Source of the DNA: JANPIX01 sp031425195
GTDB taxonomy: Bacteria; Pseudomonadota; Alphaproteobacteria; Rhodobacterales; Rhodobacteraceae
Length of the DNA: 64,000 bases
Assembly (NCBI GenBank): GCA_031425195.1
Contig: JANPIX010000019.1
Coordinates: 1 to 64,000, forward strand
Direction: 5' to 3'
Below the pieces are notes generated by a model that saw only the letters and a list, made by a program, of their open reading frames with translations, was not told the DNA's origin and made no database searches. Below, piece by piece: positions 58,505 through 64,000 of this stretch (the stretch's first letter is position 1; each line of letters opens with the position of its first letter). The position numbers and the translations under genes are program-made.

Positions 58505-59526
58505 AACGTGCTGGTAACCTTGCGCAAATGCGGTGGCGCGTCGGGATCGAACCCGCGCCGGCGCGCCAGACCTTCGACAAAGGCGTAAAAGCTGACAATT
58601 GCGACCAGCGGCGCAAGAAGCGGGTGCACCCCCGTGACCATCGGCAACGTCGTGCAGCCCGTTGCCTCTGCACCGGTCAGAAACACGTCTGCGCCTTGCG
58701 ATGACAACCGTTCTGCGGTGGCAATGATCTGGCTTTGCGCCGCGTCCTGCACCGCAAGCGCAAGGACCGGAAACCGTTCCTGCACGATGGCCGAAGGGCC
58801 GTGAAGCACTTCGGCAGCAGAATAGCTTTCGGCATGCATGCCGCAGGTTTCCTTCAACTTGAGCGCCATTTCCGCCGAGATTGCGAAACCGGGCCCGCGA
58901 CCAAGGACATAGGCCTGTCGTGCCAACGACAGCCGATCCAAAAGCGGCAGCCAATCCAACAACAGCGCCTTTGAAAAAGCGTCGGGCAGGCCCGCAATTG
59001 CCTGTTGCAGCGCGCGGTCCTGTTGCCATTCCGCGAGCAAGGACAACCCGGCCACAACCGAACTGACAAAGGTTTTGGTTGCCGCGACGCTTTGTTCTTC
59101 GCCCGCAGCAAGTGACAGACAATGATCGGCAGCCAGCGCCATCGGTGAATCGGAAAAGTTGGTGATTGCCACTGTCAACGCGCCGCCGGATCGTGCCCCC
59201 TGCATCATGGCCACGATGTCGGGGCTTTTGCCTGACTGCGAAACCCCGATGCAGGCAGCACCGTCAAGCCGCAAAGGCCGCCTATAGATCGACGCGATCG
59301 ACGGCCCGACCGAGGCCACCGGGATACCCGCCACCAGTTCGACGGCATACTTCAGATAGGTCGCCGCGTGGTCAGATGACCCACGCGCAATGGTGACAAT
59401 CAGCCGGGGGTCGGCATCGCGCAAGGCCTGCCCCGCCGACTGCACCAAGGCGGCGCTTTGAGTCAGGAAGCGCTGCGTCGCCTCTGGGATCTCAGCCACT
59501 TCGCGGGCCATGTGGCTGTGGGTCAT
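58501..59526 (-). CDS. SIS-domain aminosugar-phosphate isomerase/deaminase
   Basis: A 341-residue protein with two sugar isomerase (SIS) domains, like the isomerase half of GlmS without the glutaminase half. Motifs: ARGSSDHAATYLKYAVEL, GVSQSGKSPDIVAMMQGA, VLGRGPGFAISAEMALKLKE and the C-terminal DPDAPPHLRKVTSTL (GlmS-like end, KVT). In this operon the likely reaction is GlcN-6-P deamination/isomerisation to fructose-6-P (NagB-II/AgaS type), as no classic NagB is nearby. Coupled by 4-base overlaps to gntR and nagA. Confidence 0.9.
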   Translation of the reverse strand: MTHSHMAREVAEIPEATQRFLTQSAALVQSAGQALRDADPRLIVTIARGSSDHAATYLKYAVELVAGIPVASVGPSIASIYRRPLRLDGAACIGVSQSGKSPDIVAMMQGARSGGALTVAITNFSDSPMALAADHCLSLAAGEEQSVAATKTFVSSVVAGLSLLAEWQQDRALQQAIAGLPDAFSKALLLDWLPLLDRLSLARQAYVLGRGPGFAISAEMALKLKETCGMHAESYSAAEVLHGPSAIVQERFPVLALAVQDAAQSQIIATAERLSSQGADVFLTGAEATGCTTLPMVTGVHPLLAPLVAIVSFYAFVEGLARRRGFDPDAPPHLRKVTSTL

Positions 59527-60299
59527 TGCGCATGTCCTGTATCATCGGGGTCGATCTGCAATTCGGCAGCAAAATCATAGGCGTCACCCCGATACATCGA
59601 ACGGGTGAATTCGACGACAGCACCGGTGGGCAAATAGGATATGCGTTCAATACGAAGTCCGGCGGCACCCTGCGGGACGTCAAGAAGTTGCGCGTCGCGA
59701 AGGCCAAGGTTTTCTGCCGATATCCGCTGAACGGCGCGCACCGGGCGCAAACCGCGTGCCGAAAGCGTGGCGTAAAGAGACTGTTCTACCGCAGCGGGGT
59801 CCGGCAGGATTGCTGTCGAAAGCGAGGCGCGTTCGATGGCCATCGGCTGTCCATCGGCATGGCGAACCCGTTCAAGCCGCGCCACCTTGTCCTGGGCGGC
59901 CAGTCCCAGCGCCATAACCTCTTCCGGGGTGGGCAGGAACAGCCCCCGCTCCAACCAGCGAGACTCTGATTGTAACCCGCGCCGGGCCATGTCTTCGGTG
60001 AAGGATGTCAGCCGCGAAAGGGATTGCTGAACCCGTCCCCTGCGCGAGGCAACATAAGACCCCGATCCTTGTTTCTGAATCACCGCCCCACTTGTGACCA
60101 ACGCACCTATGGCCTTGCGCACTGTCACGCGGGAAAGGTCGGTCAGCAGGGCAATTTCCCGCTCGGGCGGAAGGGGTGTATCCGGTGCCAGAAATCCGCT
60201 TTCGATCCCCGCCTCGATGCGCCGTCGCAACTGCACATACAACGGTCCGGCTGCCGGGTTCATCCACAACTCGGGGCGAAGATAATCTGCAGCGGTCAC
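59523..60299 (-). CDS. GntR-family regulator with UTRA domain (NagR-like)
   Basis: A 258-residue repressor of the HutC/YvoA subfamily. N-terminal winged HTH (about 20-85: PLYVQLRRRIEAGIESGFLA, ALLTDLSRVTVRKAIGALV) and a C-terminal UTRA effector domain (RVRHADGQPMAIERASLSTA, GLRIERISYLPTGAVVEFTR). Relatives sense GlcNAc-6-P or GlcN-6-P. It is inside the amino-sugar operon and probably binds the two AGGTATT-type sites between nagK and murQ, and so controls both arms and itself. Confidence 0.92.
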   Translation of the reverse strand: MTAADYLRPELWMNPAAGPLYVQLRRRIEAGIESGFLAPDTPLPPEREIALLTDLSRVTVRKAIGALVTSGAVIQKQGSGSYVASRRGRVQQSLSRLTSFTEDMARRGLQSESRWLERGLFLPTPEEVMALGLAAQDKVARLERVRHADGQPMAIERASLSTAILPDPAAVEQSLYATLSARGLRPVRAVQRISAENLGLRDAQLLDVPQGAAGLRIERISYLPTGAVVEFTRSMYRGDAYDFAAELQIDPDDTGHAQ

Positions 60300-61165
60300 G
60301 ATGCCACCACCTTCTGCCGCGCGGCAAGGGCAAGCGCACCCTCCAGCGCCGTGCCACGGGGGGGCATTGCATCAATGCCAAGCCACCGCGCATAGGCGGC
60401 ACCAAGGCCACCGGTCAGGCACAGAGGTTCGGTTTCCGTCCAACCCACAACGCGCAGCGCAGCGCGAATATACCCGGCCCCTTCCTGCAGCAGCCGGGCA
60501 CCCAATGGATCGCCATTTTCTGCCGCTGCCACCACATCGCGCGCCAGCCGGGCATAATCCGCAGGCTGCGACGCCAGCGAAAACAACACGATCTGCCCCG
60601 GATCACCCTGATGATCCGCAAGGATTTTCGCCGTCAGGTCCGTAGCAGGTGCCAGACCATCGACCACCAGCATCACCTCTTCCAGGCAGCGGCGGAACAG
60701 CCATGCACCGGATGCCTGATCCCCGATGTAGAAACCCCAACCGCCAACGCCGCTGATCTGCCCGTTTGCCTGCCGGCCTATGAACGATCCCGTGCCAATG
60801 GCCGCAACCGCGCCATCCGCTTCGCCCAGCGCCCCCGCAATGGTCGTGGGACGGTCATCGGTGACAACGGCAGACCTCATCGGCAAAGCCGCAACAACCC
60901 TGCTGGCGATACCGGGGTTCATGACCCCCGCCAGACCAAGATGCGCAGATGCCCCCGCAAGCGCATCCGGCGTCACGCCCGACTGCGCGCAAAGATTTGC
61001 GATGGCGTCATTGATCGTGCGCAGGGCAGCGCCGAAATCAGTTGAAACGTTGGCTGGCCCCAGAACGACGTCATGGCGCGTGCCGCCCGGCCCCACAACA
61101 AGCGAGGCGCGGCACGACGTGCCACCCCCATCAATGCCGATAATCAGGGACGCGGTTTGTGTCAT
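60296..61165 (-). CDS. BadF/BcrA-type N-acetylglucosamine kinase
   Basis: A 289-residue sugar kinase of the ASKHA fold. IIGIDGGGTSCRASLVVG is the phosphate-1 loop; AAIGTGSFIGRQANGQISGV and GGWGFYIGDQASGAWLFRR are the phosphate-2 and DxGSG-type regions; CLTGGLGAAYARWLG is near the C-terminus. It would phosphorylate GlcNAc (or a related amino sugar) after ABC import, so no PTS is needed. ATG 61165 is 4 bases from an AGGTAT repeat whose AAGG also acts as the ribosome-binding site. First gene of the minus-strand operon. Confidence 0.9.
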   Translation of the reverse strand: MTQTASLIIGIDGGGTSCRASLVVGPGGTRHDVVLGPANVSTDFGAALRTINDAIANLCAQSGVTPDALAGASAHLGLAGVMNPGIASRVVAALPMRSAVVTDDRPTTIAGALGEADGAVAAIGTGSFIGRQANGQISGVGGWGFYIGDQASGAWLFRRCLEEVMLVVDGLAPATDLTAKILADHQGDPGQIVLFSLASQPADYARLARDVVAAAENGDPLGARLLQEGAGYIRAALRVVGWTETEPLCLTGGLGAAYARWLGIDAMPPRGTALEGALALAARQKVVAS

Positions 61166-61169
61166 GTAG

Positions 61170-61186
61170 ATACCTTTAGAATACCT
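61170..61186 (-). promoter_or_regulatory. operator copy 1 (AGGTAT direct repeat) for nagK
   Basis: Read on the minus strand: AGGTATTCTAAAGGTAT, two AGGTAT half-sites 11 bases apart. It lies directly upstream of the nagK ATG and includes the TATTCT candidate -10 and the AAGG ribosome-binding site. It matches operator copy 2 at all fixed positions of AGGTATTnnAnAGGTAT. Confidence 0.7.
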
Positions 61187-61282
61187 TTTATCGTGTGGGA
61201 AGACAGAATATCGGCCATTCACTGGAATTATTGCCCGATAATCAGATTAATGGTGACATATTCAGCTCGGCCAAAGATTTTG

Positions 61283-61311
61283 TTGGACAACAGGTATTGG
61301 ATAGGTATTCT
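61283..61311 (+). promoter_or_regulatory. candidate murQ promoter
   Basis: TTGGAC (61283-61288), a 17-base spacer and TATTCT (61306-61311). Transcription would start about 15 bases before the murQ ATG at 61333, whose ribosome-binding site is AAGGAG. Operator copy 2 covers the spacer and part of the -10, so a bound repressor would block RNA polymerase. Confidence 0.6.
61292..61308 (+). promoter_or_regulatory. operator copy 2 (AGGTAT direct repeat) for murQ
   Basis: AGGTATTGGATAGGTAT on the plus strand, again two AGGTAT half-sites 11 bases (one helical turn) apart. Together with copy 1 on the opposite strand it brackets the divergent promoter region, the layout expected for one regulator controlling both arms. 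Confidence 0.7.
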
Positions 61312-61332
61312 TAACTTTCAAAGGAGATTCGG

Positions 61333-62229
61333 ATGTCGCTGCCCGTGACCGAACACCTGCACCCCGCCGCTTCCGGGTTGGATGCGCTGCCCGCCGCCAC
61401 CGTGCTTTCGCATTTGTTGGCAGGTCAGAAGGCTGCGTTGCACACCGTGGATGCGGCCCTTCCCGAGATCGAGGCCGGGGCTTTGTTGATGGCCTCCGCT
61501 CTTCGGGGCGATGGGCGGCTTGTCTATGCGGGGGCGGGGTCTTCTGCTTTGATGGCGATTGCCGACGGGATGGAACTGGCGGGAACGTTCGGTATCGGCC
61601 CCGACAGGATCGTCCTTCGTATGGCAGGCGGATTGCCCGTTGATGCCCGGATGCCCGGTGATACCGAAGACGACAGCGCGGAAGGTATCCGCGCCGCAGC
61701 GGATTTGCGCCCAGCCGATGTGGTGATTGCCGTAACCGCCTCGGGCCGCACGCCGTTCGCGCTGGCGATTGCACGGGGCGCAAGGGCCGCGGGGGCAAAA
61801 GTGATCGGCATTGCCAACACAACCGCCGCCCCGTTGTTCGATCTTTGCAATGTCGCGATCTGCCTGCCGACACCGCCCGAAGTTCTTGCCGGTTCAACGC
61901 GGCTTGGTGCGGGAACAGCGCAGAAGGCGGCGCTGAACCTGATGTCGACGCTGATGGGCATTTTGCTTGGCCAGGTTCATGATGGAATGATGGTGGGGCT
62001 GGTGGCCGACAATGAAAAACTGCGCGCGCGCGCGCTTGCAACCGTGGGCAAGATCGCAGGCGTTGACGGCACACAGGCGGCACGGGCGCTTGACCTGGCT
62101 GGCGGCTTTGTCAAACCGGCAGTCCTGATCGCGAGGGGGCAGGCACCGGACGCTGCCCGTCACCTGTTGAAGATTAACCAGGGCAACCTGCGCGCCGCGT
62201 TGGCGCATCTCCAGAAAGCTGACGCCTGA
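61333..62229 (+). CDS. murQ: N-acetylmuramic acid 6-phosphate etherase
   Basis: Splits the lactyl ether of MurNAc-6-P to give GlcNAc-6-P and lactate. The 298 residues include a SIS domain with LVYAGAGSSALMAIADGMEL (catalytic Glu in the family's AE position), DTEDDSAEG (second Glu), VIAVTASGRTPFALAI and AGSTRLGAGTAQKAALNL MST-type ending of the domain. It is divergent from nagK and followed by the ABC transporter genes. It links murein recycling or uptake to the NagA route. Confidence 0.92.
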   Translation: MSLPVTEHLHPAASGLDALPAATVLSHLLAGQKAALHTVDAALPEIEAGALLMASALRGDGRLVYAGAGSSALMAIADGMELAGTFGIGPDRIVLRMAGGLPVDARMPGDTEDDSAEGIRAAADLRPADVVIAVTASGRTPFALAIARGARAAGAKVIGIANTTAAPLFDLCNVAICLPTPPEVLAGSTRLGAGTAQKAALNLMSTLMGILLGQVHDGMMVGLVADNEKLRARALATVGKIAGVDGTQAARALDLAGGFVKPAVLIARGQAPDAARHLLKINQGNLRAALAHLQKADA

Positions 62230-62267
62230 CGTCAGTGCAAAAATCGACCAACAAGGGAGTTTTCCAA

Positions 62268-63521
62268 ATGACCAAAACCAAACTCACGGCGCTTTTGCTG
62301 ACCAGCACGTTGCTGGGCAGCGCGGCCTTTGCGCAGGATGTGACGTTGACCATCGAATCCTGGCGCAATGACGACCTGCTGATCTGGCAGGACACGATCA
62401 TCCCGGCGTTCGAGGCCAGCCATCCCGGCATCAAGGTGGTCTTCGCGCCGACCGCGCCCGCAGAATACAACGCCATCCTGAACTCCAAACTCGACGCAGG
62501 CTCGGCTGGCGACCTGATCACCTGCCGTCCGTTCGACGCGTCGCTTGAACTTTATAACGGCGGAAAACTGGCCGATCTGACCAGCCTTGCGTCGATGGCC
62601 AACTTCTCGCCTGTGGCCAAATCGGCGTGGCAGACCGACGATGGCGCAGCGACGTTCTGCGTGCCTATGGCATCGGTGATCCACGGGTTCATCTACAACA
62701 AGGATGCGTTCGACGCACTGGGCATCGCTGTCCCGACAACGAACGAAGAATTCTATGCCGCACTCGACAAGATCAAGGCGGACGGCACCTATATCCCGAT
62801 TGCGATGGGCACCAATGACCAGTGGGAAGCCGCGACGATGGGCTATAACAACATCGGCCCGACCTATTGGAAGGGTGAAGAAGGGCGTCTTGCCCTGATC
62901 AAGGGCGAACAGAAACTGACCGATGCGCAGTGGGTTGCCCCCTTTACCGAACTGGCAAAGTGGAAGAACTACCTTGGCGATGGTTTCGAGGCGCAGACCT
63001 ATCCTGACAGCCAGAACCTGTTCACCCTCGGGCGTGCGGCCATCTATCCGGCAGGATCGTGGGAAATTTCAGGCTTCAACACGCAGGCAACCTTTGCCAT
63101 GGGGGCTTTCCCGCCTCCGGTGCAGGCCGCCGGGGATACCTGCTATATTTCTGATCACACCGACATCGCGCTTGGCATGAATGCGGCAACGGCGAACCCG
63201 GAACAGACCAAGGTCTTTCTTGACTGGGTCGGCTCGCCTGAGTTCGCCACGCTTTATGCCAACGCCCTGCCCGGCTTCTTCAGCCTGAATTCGACACCCG
63301 TCACCATGCAGGACCCGCTGGCACAGGAATTCGTGTCCTGGCGCGACAAGTGCCAACCGACGATCCGGTCAACCTACCAGATCCTGTCGCGCGGCACGCC
63401 GAACCTTGAAAACGAAACCTGGAACGCGTCTGCCAACGTCATCAAGGGCACGGAAACCCCCGAGGACGCAGCGAAGCGCCTGCAAGAAGGCCTTGCAAGC
63501 TGGTACGCACCGCAGAAGTAA
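62268..63521 (+). CDS. sugar ABC transporter substrate-binding protein (CUT1)
   Basis: A 417-residue periplasmic binding protein. Signal peptide LTALLLTSTLLGSAAFAQ, then VTLTIESWRNDDLLIWQD, IIPAFEASHPGIKVVFAPT and, later, GRAAIYPAGSWEISGFNTQA and FLDWVGSPEFATLYANALPG, all typical of family 1 extracellular solute-binding proteins. AAGGGAG lies 8 bases before ATG 62268. Context suggests an amino sugar such as GlcNAc, chitobiose or a MurNAc-containing sugar. Confidence 0.93.
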   Translation: MTKTKLTALLLTSTLLGSAAFAQDVTLTIESWRNDDLLIWQDTIIPAFEASHPGIKVVFAPTAPAEYNAILNSKLDAGSAGDLITCRPFDASLELYNGGKLADLTSLASMANFSPVAKSAWQTDDGAATFCVPMASVIHGFIYNKDAFDALGIAVPTTNEEFYAALDKIKADGTYIPIAMGTNDQWEAATMGYNNIGPTYWKGEEGRLALIKGEQKLTDAQWVAPFTELAKWKNYLGDGFEAQTYPDSQNLFTLGRAAIYPAGSWEISGFNTQATFAMGAFPPPVQAAGDTCYISDHTDIALGMNAATANPEQTKVFLDWVGSPEFATLYANALPGFFSLNSTPVTMQDPLAQEFVSWRDKCQPTIRSTYQILSRGTPNLENETWNASANVIKGTETPEDAAKRLQEGLASWYAPQK

Positions 63522-63528
63522 AACTGGC

Positions 63529-63553
63529 GCCGGGGGGCTGAACACCCCCCGGC
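63529..63553 (+). repeat. intercistronic GC-rich hairpin
   Basis: GCCGGGGGG (63529-63537) pairs with CCCCCCGGC (63545-63553), a perfect 9-bp stem with a 7-base loop, 7 bases after the binding-protein stop and 39 bases before the permease start. There is no T-run. Such hairpins often stabilise the upstream message so that binding protein is made in excess over the membrane subunits. Confidence 0.65.
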
Positions 63554-63592
63554 CCCTTCATGGTGATCTCGGTAAAGATGAAAGGGGCAAGG

Positions 63593-64000
63593 ATGGCTTT
63601 TCGCAAGCCTGTCCGTTGGCATATCGCAGTGTTCCTTGCACCGGCGGTGCTGGTCTACACGGCGATCATGATCATCCCCTTGTTCGCGACATTGAACTTG
63701 TCGCTGTTCACCACGGTTGACCGGGTGTCATCGTTCAACGGTCTGGGCAACTTTCGCACGCTGTTCGGCGATCCGCGCTGGTCTGAAAGTTTCTGGAATG
63801 CCTTGGGCAACAACACATGGTTCTTCATTGTCCACATGATCGTGCAAAACCCCGTGGGCGTTCTGCTTGCGGCACTGCTGTCGAACCCACGGTTGCGCGG
63901 CGCTGCTTTTTACCGGACGGCAATCTTCATTCCCACGATTCTGAGCTTTGTGATCGTGGGCTTCGTCTGGAAACTGATCCTGTCGCCGATCTGGGGCATC
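63593..64000 (+). CDS. sugar ABC transporter permease (MalF/UgpA type), 3' end beyond window
   Basis: First 136 codons of an inner-membrane permease, open to the end of the window. Helices: IAVFLAPAVLVYTAIMIIPL, FFIVHMIVQNPVGVLLAALL, TAIFIPTILSFVIVGFVWKL. The pattern PLFATLNLSLFTT and FNGLGNFRTLFGD at the N-terminus is that of CUT1 permeases. ATG 63593 has AGGGG 6 bases upstream; an in-frame ATG at 63578 is an alternative. A second permease and perhaps an ATPase should follow outside the window. Confidence 0.9.
   Translation, partial: MAFRKPVRWHIAVFLAPAVLVYTAIMIIPLFATLNLSLFTTVDRVSSFNGLGNFRTLFGDPRWSESFWNALGNNTWFFIVHMIVQNPVGVLLAALLSNPRLRGAAFYRTAIFIPTILSFVIVGFVWKLILSPIWGI

Noticed and set aside
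58505..59122. In-frame N-terminal extension of nagA into the SIS gene, which would give a 587-residue protein
   Set aside because: The extension is Arg/Ala/Gly-rich and unlike NagA, and an ATGA overlap provides the proper start at 58504.
62226..62235. Perfect palindrome CTGACGTCAG over the murQ stop codon
   Set aside because: Ten bases including a stop codon; too short to call an operator without other copies.
1..64000. tRNA, rRNA, CRISPR, prophage or insertion-sequence elements
   Set aside because: Every intergenic gap was read; none shows tRNA-like cloverleaf sequence, regular repeat-spacer structure or transposase motifs.

Overview
The window is about 64 kb of high-GC, gene-dense chromosome from an alphaproteobacterium, almost certainly order Rhodobacterales (Rhodobacter/roseobacter group). 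This rests on the family content and on gene strings typical of that group: gpmI-envC-ctpA-rppH, accD-folC, rpoZ-rsh-DUF2062-pdxJ, mutT-argJ-parvulin-secA, and PstS/OmpA hybrid proteins. I see no rRNA, tRNA, CRISPR array, insertion sequence or phage gene. No gene-free gap reaches 300 bases; the largest are 27733-27994, 17965-18222 and 16363-16590.

Layout. 1-9.5 kb: sulfurtransferase (cut by the window edge), smpB, an EamA exporter and dapA on the minus strand; gpmI, an EnvC-like factor, ctpA and rppH on the plus strand; then a sulfite-oxidase-type molybdoenzyme with a b561 cytochrome. 9.6-20 kb: accD-folC, ilvD, three poorly characterised proteins, an EF-hand protein, phosphomannomutase, a LysR regulator and an OmpA-family protein. 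20-30 kb: an acetyltransferase, a CinA-type protein, map, an NlpC/P60 hydrolase, leucyl aminopeptidase, an Hpt-like protein lacking its histidine, beta-carbonic anhydrase, an RTX protein and parC. 30-42 kb: SH3 protein, a short-chain dehydrogenase that seems to start at CTG, cobalamin adenosyltransferase, etfBA, 3-hydroxybutyryl-CoA dehydrogenase, a deformylase-like protein without its metal and catalytic residues, fmt, a TetR/DHFR-like pair, rnhA, ispH and folK. 42-57 kb: rpoZ, rsh, pdxJ, a probable peptide-modification locus, acpS, mutT, argJ, parvulin, secA, a PstS-OmpA hybrid and radC. 57-64 kb: an amino-sugar catabolic locus (nagA, SIS deaminase, GntR regulator, nagK; divergent murQ and a sugar ABC transporter cut by the window end).

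The most interesting segment is 46297-48547. A 59-residue peptide with a Gly/Thr/Lys-rich tail is flanked by a divergent ATP-grasp protein and a downstream HExxH-type peptide-modification enzyme. These three genes sit with almost no spare DNA between pdxJ and acpS, which are normally neighbours in this group. I read it as a small RiPP (ribosomally made, post-translationally modified peptide) locus with an uncommon enzyme pair. Function is inferred, not shown.

The second coherent system is the amino-sugar locus. The ABC transporter would import a GlcNAc- or MurNAc-type sugar. NagK phosphorylates GlcNAc, MurQ converts MurNAc-6-P to GlcNAc-6-P, NagA deacetylates and the SIS enzyme would deaminate to fructose-6-P. 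Two copies of a 17-bp element (AGGTATTnnAnAGGTAT) lie on opposite strands at the two divergent promoters and probably bind the GntR regulator.
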